In this document: positions 20,960 through 31,350 of the stretch, piece by piece
Numbering within the stretch: position 1 is the first letter of the stretch
How the letters are laid out: each line of letters begins with the position of its first letter
Position numbers and translations under genes: made by a program
Notes under the pieces: model-generated
What the model was told of the DNA's origin: nothing
Databases searched by the model: none
Seen by the model: only the letters and a program-made list of their open reading frames with translations
Source: Diphasiastrum complanatum
Taxonomy: Eukaryota > Streptophyta > Lycopodiopsida > Lycopodiales > Lycopodiaceae
Length of the DNA: 64,000 bases
Direction of reading: 5' to 3'
NCBI GenBank assembly: GCA_029204225.1
Contig: CM055101.1
Span: forward strand, 45,444,180-45,508,179

Positions 20960-22075
20960 TGAGGAGCTGATGATGTTTTTTGGAGATGTATTTTACCACA
21001 TGAAATACGTGATTTAATCATGTTGATGGAATGGGAGGAGGTCATTTTGCAGTTGATATCACTGTTTATAAAATTTTACAATCAGAATGCTGGTGGCATG
21101 TGCTTCATAAGGATATAGAAAAGTATATCCAATCTTGTGATGTTTGTCAACGTGCATGTCGTCCAACAAAACAAAATTACGAGCCATTGCATCCAGTTTT
21201 AGCACAAGTATCATTTGAGAAATGGGGTCTTGACTATGTTGGTCTCTATCCATCCTACGACACGAGGTACTCAAGCTAGATACATAATCATAGCAACAGA
21301 TTACATGACCAAATGGGTTGAAGCAAGCGCTATACAGATTGCCGATGCAAAATCGATTGCCAAGTTTTTGTACAGAAACGTTATTGTCCGATTTGGTTGT
21401 CCAGTTGAGATCGTGAGCGATTGTGGTACCTATTTTGTCAACGAAACAACAAGGTGTTTAATGGGAGAATTTTTTGTAATCCATTGGTTTAGTACTCTGT
21501 ACTATTTGACGGGTGATGGAGAAGTAGAATCTTCAAACAAGATTCTATGCAATATCATGACCAAGACAATTGAGGCAATTTGCTTGGATTGAGAACACAA
21601 GTTACATGTGGTATTATGGGTATCTCGTATATCTTACAAAGTTAGTACAAATCAAATGCCTTTTCATTTGGTTTATGGTCAAGATGTTGTGATACCGATC
21701 AAATTTTTGGTCCATCCTTACGCATAGTAGTACTGAACATTTGGTCACGCTAAATCCTTGCAACTTTGTCATGAAGCTTTGCATAGATTTATGAAACTAG
21801 ATTGATGGCAATTCACTAGCAGCTGAGAAAGCTCCTCGCAAAGCATAGCGAGATTGTCATTTACATAAGAAGGATTTGAAGGAAGGAGATCTTGTCTTGA
21901 TGTACAAAATGAAGCTGATTAAAGGGATATTGAAATTCACAGGTGAAGGACTATATAGTGTGAAAGAAATTCTATCTTATGGAGCAGTCGTCTTGCAACA
22001 CCTTGATTAAAAAAAAATTAATACTCCGATGAATGGCAGCCGATTACACAAGTTTCGGCAGTCTAATCTTCTTGC
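20960..22075 (+). pseudogene. gypsy integrase (non-chromodomain family)
   Basis: The zinc-binding region shows GGGHFAVDITVYKILQ, then YIQSCDVCQRACRPTK (H and CxxC kept). The core shows FEKWGLDYVG, then in a second frame IIIATDYMTKWVEA and VRFGCPVEIVSDCGTYFV, with the two Asp positions and GEVESSNKIL at the place of the catalytic Glu (usually GQ-E-SNK). A TGA at 21590-21592 and later frameshifts follow. The C-terminus near 22010-22075 ends like PMNGSRLHKFRQSNL, the typical NGSRLK end. No chromodomain. Confidence 0.88.
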
Positions 22076-22433
22076 TTGCTTGTTAATTTGATCTTTTTAT
22101 CTTTGTTTCATTTTGCAATTTTGTTGTTTTCAACTACTTATTTTTTATTTTTTTAGAAAAAGACAATAAAAATGAAAACAATTGAAAAAAAAAATGATGA
22201 GCAAAAGTCAGAAAAGTCATCAGATCAAAAAAAAAAAAAAAGAGGAAAAAATTTTCAAGAATGAATTTTTTTAACAAAAAGATTCAAAAATCACTACTAG
22301 GGCTAGATATTGATTCAAACAGTCATATTTACTTTCGTTGAGCTCTCAGATGATATTGAGTTGGACGAAGGTTGGTTTGCACCAGAAGTACCAATTTTTT
22401 AGCCAGACGACGAGAGTTCAGCTCTAAGTCACA

Positions 22434-22685
22434 ATGGGAACCTTCGACGAGTATCAAGGAGTCATCGACCTGACAGATGGATTCATAACAACAAAATTAG
22501 GTTGTGTGAGGGTTGAAATCCTGAAAAAAGTCATTGAATGCAGTATCTGGGCGAGAGTTGATTATTTGCCATATCAAAGAATCTTCACCAAGCTACACCA
22601 TTGGCCAGAAATCTTAGTTGATTTTTTTGAAAGCTATTTTCATAGTAATGAATATGCGTGTGAATTTTTGTCTAGAACTGATTAG
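22434..22685 (+). pseudogene. unknown 83-codon frame downstream of integrase
   Basis: Begins MGTFDEYQGVIDLTDGF and contains YLPYQRIFTKLHHWPEIL. Protein-like composition and no internal stop, yet no family is recognised. It sits about 360 bp after the integrase end and just before an LTR-like promoter, the position of an extra 3' ORF in some plant gypsy lineages. It could be element-encoded or a host-derived scrap. Confidence 0.3.
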
Positions 22686-22689
22686 CCAA

Positions 22690-22800
22690 AACAGCACTTT
22701 GTCTAATAGACCCTCCAAATTTGCCTATATAAGGGCCGAATTCGAGTTCATTTCTCATCGGTGCTAGCGAAGCTCTTGCGAATTTTTCTCGTGACCAAAC
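22690..22800 (+). mobile_element. LTR fragment with TATA box
   Basis: TGCCTATATAAGGGCCGAAT at 22722-22741 is a well-formed plant TATA region on the plus strand, followed by a transcript-start-like stretch. Likely the 3' LTR of the preceding gypsy element. It is truncated near 22800 by minus-strand copia sequence. Confidence 0.5.
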
Positions 22801-23005
22801 TTTTTTAAAATTTTCTTCTAGCCTTCTAATACAGTTTCCAGCTATCTGATCTATACTTGTGCCTTCTTTTCCTACTGCCATCATGTCATCCACATATACT
22901 AATACCTCTTCCCCTTCCCAAACTATCATTGAATGTGATGTTCCGACCTCAACAGACATCATGGCTTTAGCTAGCATTGGAAGAGTGGATGAATGGTTGA
23001 ATCTC
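22800..23005 (-). pseudogene. Ty1/copia reverse transcriptase scrap
   Basis: On the minus strand about 22950-22830 reads EEVLVYVDDMMAVGKEG, then IDQIAGNCIRRLEENF. YVDDM is the copia RT catalytic box. Only about 60-70 residues are recognisable; the frame runs on into antisense LTR sequence below 22800. Confidence 0.8.
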
Positions 23006-23165
23006 ACAAGTGATGGGGATCCATGCCATTGCATTCTCAAATTGAATCAGTTTCAAGTTCATTAACATGGCCTTCGAAGCGTGGGATGAGGCCAAGGCAA
23101 AATTTTAGATCACTTTTTAGGGAGTAGTGCACAAGGTGTGAGTAATAGAAGCTACCCTTGCGACT

Positions 23166-23606
23166 TTGGCACATTATAATGCCATTGTCCAAGATCCATC
23201 CATCCGCCATCCTTCCTCCATCTCTGATTTCCACTTCATTGAATCCACCTCCACTATCGACTACCAACAGCTCCAGCTAACCTTCCCCCATTTCAACCTC
23301 CAAACTGATGGAGACCACACCTTCGACAAGGATCTCCAATATGTCTCTCAGGCCAAAGCCACCACCACATTTCCAACCGATCCTAACATGCATGCGCTTG
23401 AGATTGCATCTCCTCCTTGTGGCTCCTCACCACCTCATGTCATATCACCTTCTGTCGCCTCCTCACCGCCCCCATCGTTTCTTCACCCCCCAAATCTGAT
23501 CGTCCATCCACATCCACCGTTCCTCCTCGAACCGTTGACAACCTCGCCGATCCTGTGGCAATACACAAGCGCTGGTACCAAAAAGTGTTTTCAATACCTG
23601 ATTTAG
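23166..23606 (+). pseudogene. Pro/Ser-rich open frame, unknown
   Basis: 146 codons. N-terminal half is mixed (AHYNAIVQDPSIRH, YQQLQLTFPHFNLQ), the C-terminal half is Pro/Ser-rich. Probably the upstream part of the frame that continues from 23417 in another register; no homology recognised. Confidence 0.3.
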
Positions 23607-24400
23607 AATAGCCGGACCTCTTTGTCAAGCAATATCCAAATATTAAGACAAGAGGTGGCTACAAGCTACCTGGAAAGCTCGAGGAGCTCCTAAAGAAGAA
23701 GTCGGCCGATATCTTGTCACTTCTGCATCCCCAACCAAAGTGGAGGAAGGCGGTACTTTTGCATAGCCCAGAGTTGATCAAGGAATATCTCACAGCTCCT
23801 ACGGTTTTAAGGGTAGATCAAGCGTTCCATCCAATGCCCAAAAGAAGATCTTGGTCAGCGTTGAAAACTCCAAGCGTCGGGGCCTATAACTAGCTATTAA
23901 TAAAGTCTGAAAAGGGTTGGAGCACAACGATCAATTTCCAAAGGGCCCTCAATCGATTCATGACCGATGCGGCTAATTTTCTAGATCCTATCATCTTGGA
24001 AGCCTATTATAATGTAGAGACCCTGCTGACAGCTGCAAAAGTGGATACTCGATGAGACATGTGCTTCGAGGAGTATTGTTTTGACCCGAATAAAGCCTTC
24101 AAAACACCAGCCATCGTGGATCAAGTCGCTTTATACTGGACCTACCATTGTCTATCTACAACATCATTCGTTAAAATGGCGAGGTTAGATGGTATATGAC
24201 AGATTTCCTGGGGAATATACACCTGGGCATTCAGCCCAATCCGCTCGCAATCCATAACGCGCAGCACTTTGTGGTCCCATTTCGTCCGCATGGTTGCTGA
24301 AACCCACCGCAAGATCTGTGATGACGAAGATGCGAAGGGCCAAACAACTAGAGAAGGCTCCTTGAAGCATGTCTCCACACCATGTATCCATTTTTTTTAA
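23417..24400 (+). pseudogene. about 330-codon frame of unknown function with four in-frame stops
   Basis: A single register runs from 23417 to the TAA at 24398-24400, broken only by TAG at 23609 and 23891 and TGA at 24053 and 24197; no frameshift is needed. The translation looks like protein throughout: VAIHKRWYQKVFSIPDLE, GYKLPGKLEELLKKKSADIL, INFQRALNRFMTDAANFL, LWSHFVRMVAETHRKICDDE. Acidic, basic and hydrophobic residues are mixed as in a soluble helical protein. No family recognised. It lies downstream of gypsy and copia fragments and may be a retroelement accessory or gag-like ORF, or a decayed host gene. Confidence 0.5.
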
Positions 24401-25400
24401 GAAAAACCACAAGAAGTCCAGAAAAAGCATCAAGGGACTCACTTTTAATTATTCTTGTTTGTCACTGTTAGTTCTCTTTCTTATTTTTCCTTTATCTAAT
24501 TGTACATATGTTTTCTTTGTTTTCCCCCCTCTCGACCTCAATTTTGTTGCCACAAATTTTTTTCTAACTGTTCGCCGCATCTTTAAGCCTCTTGTCTATA
24601 TCAAGTTTTACACCTCTTTTGCAACGGTCTCACATCGCCACGCACGCCAACACAAAAGACATATGCAGGTGCCAAGGGACTGTCACCAAATTCGCAGTGG
24701 GGACATGCTAGAAAATTCTGATGGAGATTCTTCTAATGGATTCCAGATGTCAAAAGAGCCTAATGGATATCAAGTGAAGTAATCAAGCCGCCAAACTACA
24801 TTAAGGAACGTCGACAAATCACCGAGAAGGAGTTCCAGAATCAAAACGTACCGGGAACACCAATGCCAACAAAGCGACGAGTCGCCAATGAGCGAAAACA
24901 AAAAAACATGGCCAAGTCAGCATAAAGATGTAAATCTGTTACTACTAGTATCTTCTACTGTTTGCAGCAGAATCTACAATGTTAGCACACACATCTTCTG
25001 CCTCTACTTCTCTATTAGTGTCTATTGTTCCTCTATTAGCAGCTAATCTGTCCTTGTTTGCTACAATTCTACTTGACAGAGATTCTGCTAAACAACAGGT
25101 CTGCTTGGTAATGGGTCTGTTATGGCTTCTAGCGACTATGTCTGTGTATTATATTGGTAGTGTGTCCCGCCTATCAGTGACACACCTACGACCTGGTTCG
25201 ATCCTTGACAATGGATGCTCAGCTTGGATATAGGATCTGTCAGGAACTCGATTTCCTACATTCTACAGACTGCTTCAGTTCTTTCATTATTCTTACAGTC
25301 TGCAGATTATTGCTAAACTATTCTACTCAAGAAACAGGGAATTAAACTAAATCTACTCCTACTGGAATCATAGAATCAATACAACATCCTCTAAACTAAA
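24401..25400. other. unassigned
   Basis: Includes an 84-codon hydrophobic frame at 24979-25233 (two possible membrane segments, LLVSIVPLLAANLSLFA and LVMGLLWLLATMSVYYIG) without recognisable family. The rest shows no coding signal. Confidence 0.3.
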
Positions 25401-25404
25401 ATCA

Positions 25405-25710
25405 CAGAACCTACAAAGTGCTTTTTACAACTGTCACTCAACAGTTGTAAGGAGAACTCCTCAGGGAGCCAAAAACCGGGAAACATTGAATATTAGTGGA
25501 ATGGCGGATCAATCTCCAAGTCCTGCACATCTACCGGATGCTAATACAAATGGGAATCCTATAAAGTGCTTATTACAACTGTCACTCAACAGTTGTAACA
25601 AGAACTTCTCAGGGAGCCGATAACTAGGAAGCATCTGAACTGAGTAGAATGATAGATCAGCCTCCAAGCCTTGTACATCTACCTGATACTAATCCCAAAC
25701 CAATCCTTAA
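25405..25710 (+). repeat. tandem duplication, about 150-bp unit
   Basis: Units at about 25408-25555 and 25556-25708 share CAACTGTCACTCAACAGTTGTAA, CTCAGGGAGCC, GATCAGCCTCCAAG-like and ACATCTACC segments. Each unit has an ACAACTGT/ACAGTTGT inverted pair with a 6-base loop. Confidence 0.85.
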
Positions 25711-26039
25711 GAGAGAATTAACAACAACAAACACATTCAAACATCAGTACCCAAACTATATGCATGAAGATGGAGCATGGAAGGAAATACAACTTCCTAT
25801 TGACTTCTATTAGGAAGGCCTTGGCTGAAGTTAGCTAAAGTATGCCATGACTGGGGAACAAACTGAATCACACTTGAGAATAAAGATTAAGTTGTGAGGA
25901 TTGATTCAAATACTTGGACGATCAAGTCTGCTAGCCCATTAGAGGAAACAACTTCATCCACCATTGACCATACGATCAACCGGGTGAGTTGTTGTGTAGT
26001 ACGGGCTTCGATCCAATGGGAAGGAGGTTAACCTACGGA

Positions 26040-28310
26040 TCTTTTCAGGTTTTTCGAGATTTTGTAATTTTTTGGTTTTTCGAGTTTTCCTATTTTTCGG
26101 ATTTTTTGGGATTTCCTAATTTTCGATTTTCTTATTTTTCAAAATTTTCAGGATCTTACATCCAACGTTTTGTTTCTTTTTCAAATTTTCATTTTTTCGT
26201 TTGCATCTAACGGCCCTCATTGCATCCGACGACCTTCATTTTTCATTGCATCCGCCACCCTCCATCTAACCCTTAGTTTTTTTATCCCTGTACAATTTTG
26301 CGTTTCTTTGAAGTTTTTTCTCGATTCCTTTCCAGTTTTTTCGATCTCTTTCAAGTTTTTCCATCCCTTTGATGTTTTTTTGACCCTGTGTCATTTTCGA
26401 CTATTGGCAAATGTTTCGATCTTTTGAAATGTTTTTGGCTCTTTTCAATTTTTTGCCCCTTTGAAATTTTATCAACCCGTTGTAATTTTTCGACCCCCCT
26501 ACTTGTTCAACCCTTCGCAATCTTTCGACCCTCCGCATTTTCGAGATTTTTTCATTTTTAGATTTTTTTTATATTTCCTAAATTTCGGATTTTCACGTTT
26601 TTCTAATTTTCAGGTTTTTCGATTTTCGTATTGTTCAAGTTTTTTTGGGACTTCATAACTTTTGCACTTTTCTAGATCTTAGCATTTTTTTGAATTATTC
26701 GCGGGTTTTGGATTTTTTTTAACTTTTTCGAGTTTTTGAATTTTTTGGATATTTTTCGAGTTTTTCGGGATTTTATAATGTATCATTTTTTTGGGATTTT
26801 CGATATCTTGCATCTCACATTTTTTGCATCCGACGTCCAGATCACTTTGCATCCGATGCCCTTCCTCCTCAGTTGCATTCGACGTCCTTCATCTTCATTT
26901 ACATTTGCCGCCCTCATCTCATTTGCATTCGACGCCCGTCTAAAATTGCATCTGTTGACCTTCAGATTGCATCCGATGTTTTTTCTATTATTTCAAGTTT
27001 TTTCAAAATTTGGATTCTTCGATACTTTATGATTTTTCGATACTTGATATTTTTCAATCCCTTCTAATTTTTTTCATACTTTTAAATTTTTCGTTACTCG
27101 GTTCTAATTTTTCAAAAAAAATTCGATACAATATCGACTAAGATAATCTGACATTTTTCGATTTCAAAAATCAAAATATTTTTTGATACAGGATCGACTC
27201 AAAAAATCCGTAAATTTTCAAGTCTTCGCAAATTTTTCGAATCACTTTAAATATTTTCGAGCCACTGTAAATTTTTTGAGCCATTGAAAATTTTTCTTGT
27301 CACTCTAAATATTTTTTAGCCACTTTTAATTTTTTGAGTTAAAATTTTTTCGATTCACTGTAAATTTTTCAAGCCACTGAAAAATTTTCGAATCTTTGGA
27401 AAAAAATTTCGATATCTTAACATTTTTCGAATTTTTTTTGAGTTTTTTCTGTTTTCCTCGGAATTTTTAAGTTTTTGAATTTTTCGCATTTTATACAAGT
27501 TTTTGGATTTTTAAATTTTTCGATTTTCCTAGAGTTTTCGATTTTTCAAGTTTTCCGGAGTTTTCAATTTTTTGAGTTTTTTCAGATTTTCCACTTTTTC
27601 GAGTTTTTTCAGATTCATTAAATTTTTCGACTTTTTCAAATTTTTAAAATTTTCAAAAAAAAATTCAAGTTTTTTCAAATTTTCGATTTTTTCAAAAAAA
27701 AATTTACAAATTTTCAAATTTTTCAAGATTTTTTTTTGAGTTTTTATAAATTTTCGAATTTTTCAAGATTTTTTTCGAGTTGTGTTTACAAATTTTTGAA
27801 TTTTTCGAGATTTTTTTTCAAATTTTTCATACAAATTTTTTAATTTTTCGAGTTTAGTTTTCGAGTTTTGGTTTTCGAGTTTCATTTTTCGAGTTTTATT
27901 TTTTCGAGTTTATTTTTTGAATTTATTTTTTGAGTTTTATTTTTCGAGTTTCGTTTTTCGATTTTCATTTTTCGATCCTAAATTTTTTTATTCATAATTT
28001 GTTGATGCAGTAAATTTTCGATCCAAAATTTTTCGAGCCCTTAGTTTTTCAATACTTTTTATTTTTTCGATACTCTGTAATTTTTTTCGAATATCTTATA
28101 ATTTTTTCAATCCCTTATAATTTTTCGAGCCGTTGTTAGTTTTTTCACTGGTTTTGATTTTTCGACCCACTTTATTTTTTCGACCCACATTATTTTTTGA
28201 CTCTTTTTATTTTTTCGAACCACATTATTGTTTAGCCCTCTTATTTTTCAACCATCTTTATTTTTCGAGACTTTTATTTTTCGACCATCTTGATTTTTCG
28301 ACCCACATTT
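26040..28310. repeat. TTTTTCGA-rich degenerate satellite-like tract
   Basis: About 2.3 kb of pyrimidine-biased sequence in which TTTTTCGA, TTTTTCGAG and TTTTTTGAG recur every 8-20 bases. It is densest at 27500-28000, where nearly every line carries several copies. There is no fixed period, so it is not a simple tandem array. 26200-26970 is interrupted by a TGCATCCGACG motif family. Apparent frames rich in Phe/Ser (plus) or Lys/Asn/Glu (minus) come from composition and are not genes. Confidence 0.85.
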
Positions 28311-28383
28311 TGGGCTAGCTTTAAAAGTCCAGCAACTTCAAACACAAGAGATCCAATCAATTTTAAAATTTTCACAAAAGTAC

Positions 28384-28741
28384 TGTTACGAGCTCGTAAC
28401 CAGTGCCGAACCCTAGAGAACACAGATAGGTCAGATACCACAGTCAGGGTCGTGTCCAGCGTACATGACCAACAGGGCAAGATAGTGTGAGCAGTGTGCC
28501 CCAGCACGGTCCATAGCCATGGCAGGCCTAACACAACCTAGGGACCCTGTCAGCAGGATAGGGCTCCCAGTTAGGTCCCGACGTGCAGTCGGCCACGTCA
28601 GTGCCACGTGGCCAACACTTGGCAGTAGCATGCTACCAGTCCTCACACTGGGCTAGGAGGGACTTACTCTATATCAGGGAGTAGGCAAGGTTGGGTGGAT
28701 CAATTAGTGTTTGCCCTACTGTGGTGTTAGGATCTATTACA
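28384..28741 (+). repeat. 5' LTR
   Basis: Starts TGTTACGAGCTCGTAAC, a 16-bp perfect palindrome at 28385-28400, and ends GGATCTATTACA. A weak TATA-like segment CTCTATATCAGG is at about 28668-28679. Confidence 0.93.
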
Positions 28742-29340
28742 CTAGTATCAGAGCCATCTCCATCCTAAGGAGTTCAGGACAGCAGTAGAGAAAGCTATCG
28801 GAAGATAGGAAAGATTTCTCAGTTTTTCAGAAAAGATTAGAGGAGGAAAATCGTTGTAGGAACAGCCTTCAAACCCTTGAAATTCACTGAGAATTTACAG
28901 CTGTAGGAAGTAGAATTCCTTCTGTAGGTAAATCGCTGGAAAGGCAGCAATCTATATCAGATTTCAGATATCTGATAGGAGATTTTAGAAAGGATTAAGA
29001 GTAGAAACCAGCGAGCAGGTCCATCGTTGTGGGATCAGAAATCTACCTCTGAAATTTCAGATAAATCCAAAGAAATTTGAAGGGTTTCCAAGCAAATTTT
29101 CTTAGCAGGGTCAACGTTGGACAGAGAGGAGAAAAGGTGAAAATTCATCCCTGTTTGTTGAGAATTCTCAGGAGTTTGAGCTTCAAACTTATTCGCTACA
29201 GACCAGCGACCTACAGGCTTGGGTCAAATCGGAGATTTGAGGTGATTTAGAGCTGTAAATTGGACAAATCGGGCCAGATAGATTGTTGTCCAACCAGCGA
29301 GGGCAGGGACTTCAAAAATTTCGGATTTCCTTTTGTAAAT
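28742..29340 (+). other. untranslated leader of the gypsy element
   Basis: Begins with the PBS-like CTAGTATCAGAGCC at 28742-28755. Purine-rich, with repeated GAAATTTC-like words and several AGCGA/TCGTTG words. No gag-like protein. The leader joins RNase H sequence at about 29355. Confidence 0.7.
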
Positions 29341-29343
29341 TTC

Positions 29344-29994
29344 CGGTTTTTACTCTTTGCAGTAGGTGCTGCGCTAACTCAGGGCGGACGACCAGTTGCG
29401 TTCGGGAGTAAAAAACTCGAGCCAGCTCAGACTAGGTACAATGCCTATGAAAAGGAACTCTTTTTTATAGTACATGCCCTTAAGACTTGGAGGCATTATT
29501 TGTATGGTGCCAACTTTGAGGTCCTGACAAACCATGAGAGTCTCAGATACCTTTGCAATCAACCTGAGCTTAGAGGTCGGAAAGCTCGTTGGGCAGAGTT
29601 GATGCAAGAGTTTGACATGTCTATCAGATATAGACGTGGAAAATTCAATACAGTAGCAGATGCCCTTAGCAGAATGCCTATGATAAACAAACTGAGTTTT
29701 ACTCAGATTCGTAATGAGTTACTCGAGTCCTTGAGAGGGAAATGCCAGCATGATGCATTCTTCTCTATTATCTGGAACTCAGTCCAGAACAGACAGTTAC
29801 AGACTCCAGAACCAGTTCTCGGGGCTGGTGCCAGTTCATCCAAGAATACGGCAGCTTCCGTTGAGGATGATGATGAGTCCGAGTATACGTCGTCAGATGA
29901 CGTTGAGGATTCTGAGCCTGTATTACCCAAGCAAACCCTAGTGGTTGAGGGTCAGTTGACTCAAGGATTCAAATGGAAACAGTATTCCATTTAG
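29344..29994 (+). pseudogene. gypsy RNase H plus acidic linker
   Basis: RNase H enters at VGAALTQGGRPVAF, lacking the usual TDASDFA start, then continues with KLEPAQTRYNAYEKELFFIV, LKTWRHYLYGANFEVLT and VADALSRM. A linker of about 70 residues follows that includes SVEDDDESEYTSSDDVEDSE, very acidic and probably disordered, before the integrase. The frame closes with TAG at 29992-29994. The start at 29260 is only the first codon of the fused frame; codons 1-30 are leader-derived. Confidence 0.88.
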
Positions 29995-30003
29995 GATGAG
30001 TAC

Positions 30004-30459
30004 TTGCTCTATAGAGATAGAGTATGTGTCCCCAATTCAGAGGATTATAGGCAGCAGGTCCTATATGAATGTCATGACAATCCTAGCGCAGGACACCCAG
30101 GCATACAGAAGACCTATGAGCTTCTTCGTAGGCAATTTTTCTGGCCCAGTATGAAAAAGGACGTCCCACAATATGTAACCAGTTGCCAGAAATGTCAAGT
30201 AAATAAAGCAGAGCGTTTAAAGGCAGGAGGGTTGTTGCATCCCTTAGAAATACCAGCTGGTAAATGGGAGAGTATCTCCATGGATTTTGTAGTAGGCCTG
30301 CCTAAAACCCAAAAGGGTAATGACGCTATATGGGTCACAGTTGACCGTCTGACCAAAATGGCTCATTTTATTCCGACCAAAACAACCGTTAGAGCTCCAG
30401 AGTTAGCGAGGTTGTTTGTAGACGGCTATTTAAATTGTACGGTCTACCTTCCGGCATAG
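30004..30459 (+). pseudogene. gypsy integrase, zinc-finger and core part 1
   Basis: Zinc-binding H-H-C-C is intact: ECHDNPSAGHPGIQKTYELL, then YVTSCQKCQVNKAERLK. The core follows with GKWESISMDFVVGLPKT and WVTVDRLTKMAHFIPTK, containing the first catalytic Asp. A one-base deletion near 30424 (GACGGCTA where the sister copy at 63508 has GACGAGCTA) shifts the frame. Confidence 0.92.
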
Positions 30460-30644
30460 TCAGCGACCGAGACAGTAAGTTTACTGGAAATTTTTGGAGG
30501 GCAGTATTCCATCATCTCCATACTAAACTTAATATGAGTACCACCGACCATCCACAGACGAACGGTCAAACAGAAAGGGTAAATCAAGTGCTGGAGGATA
30601 TGCTTCGTGCATACGTCAACAAGAAGCAGCAAGAAGCAGACTAA
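30435..30644 (+). pseudogene. gypsy integrase core part 2
   Basis: Reads GLPSGIVSDRDSKFTGNFW (second catalytic Asp) and TDHPQTNGQTERVNQVLEDM (catalytic Glu). A 10-bp tandem duplication (CAAGAAGCAGCAAGAAGCAG, about 30618-30637) shifts the frame. The sister copy reads KKQTN at this point without it. Confidence 0.92.
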
Positions 30645-31170
30645 TTGGGAGGAATATCTCTCGATATTAGAGTTTGCTTACAACAGTACCAAACATTCAG
30701 CTACAGGATACAGCCCATTTATGTTGATGTACGGTTTTCAACCACGCTCACCCACAGCTGTAGGGTTTAAACAAGAAAAAGTTGAAGCAGCTAGAAACTT
30801 TTTAGAGGACCTAAACCAGATGATAGAGCATGCTAAGCGTAGCATTAGACAGTCCCAGGATCGAGCCAGGCATTATGCAGATCCACACAGACGGGATGTG
30901 CAGTTCTCCACTGGTGAGAAAGTCTACTTGAGAGTCCCAGTTGACTCTAAAACCCTCAAATCAGGAGTGTGTGCTAAGTTGTCTCCAAGGTATTGTGGTC
31001 CTTTTACCATCAGTAGGAGACTAGGCGAGGTCACCTATGAACTAGAACTCCCACACAACAGTAAGGTTTTTCCAGTCTTTCATGTAAGTCAGTTACGAAA
31101 AGCCTTAACCAGATCAGGTACGGGACAGTGTTCTAGCTCTCTCATTGGATCCTCAACAACCTCCACATGA
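30607..31170 (+). pseudogene. gypsy integrase C-terminal domain
   Basis: Continues NWEEYLSILEFAYNSTKHSA, FMLMYGFQPRSPT, GEKVYLRVPVDSK, SPRYCGPFTISRRLGEVTYE and FPVFHVSQLRKAL. The order matches the GPY/F-type C-terminal domain of chromoviruses. A further frameshift near 31115 separates it from the chromodomain. Confidence 0.92.
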
Positions 31171-31339
31171 ACCAGAGGAGATTCTTGATAGTAGAGAGAC
31201 GCAGACTTGTCATACTCTATACCGAGAATATCTAGTTAAGTGGAATGATCAGCCTGTTGAGAATGCCACTTGGGAAAGAGACAGCGTCCTTCGCAAGATT
31301 TTTCCAGACTTTGTCTTAGAGGACCAAGACGGTTCTTAA
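31145..31339 (+). pseudogene. gypsy chromodomain
   Basis: Reads EEILDSRETQTCHTLYREY, LVKWNDQPVENATWER and then IFPDF. The L-KW-D-P-E-ATWE core is kept. The TAA stop at 31337-31339 is followed directly by the polypurine tract. Confidence 0.9.
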
Positions 31340-31350
31340 GGGGGAGGGAG

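Noticed and set aside
25405-25710. CRISPR-like direct repeats
   Set aside because: Only two long units, no regular spacers, and the sequence is plant nuclear DNA.
27529-27726. Lys/Asn/Glu-rich minus-strand frame
   Set aside because: By-product of the TTTTTCGA tract read in reverse.
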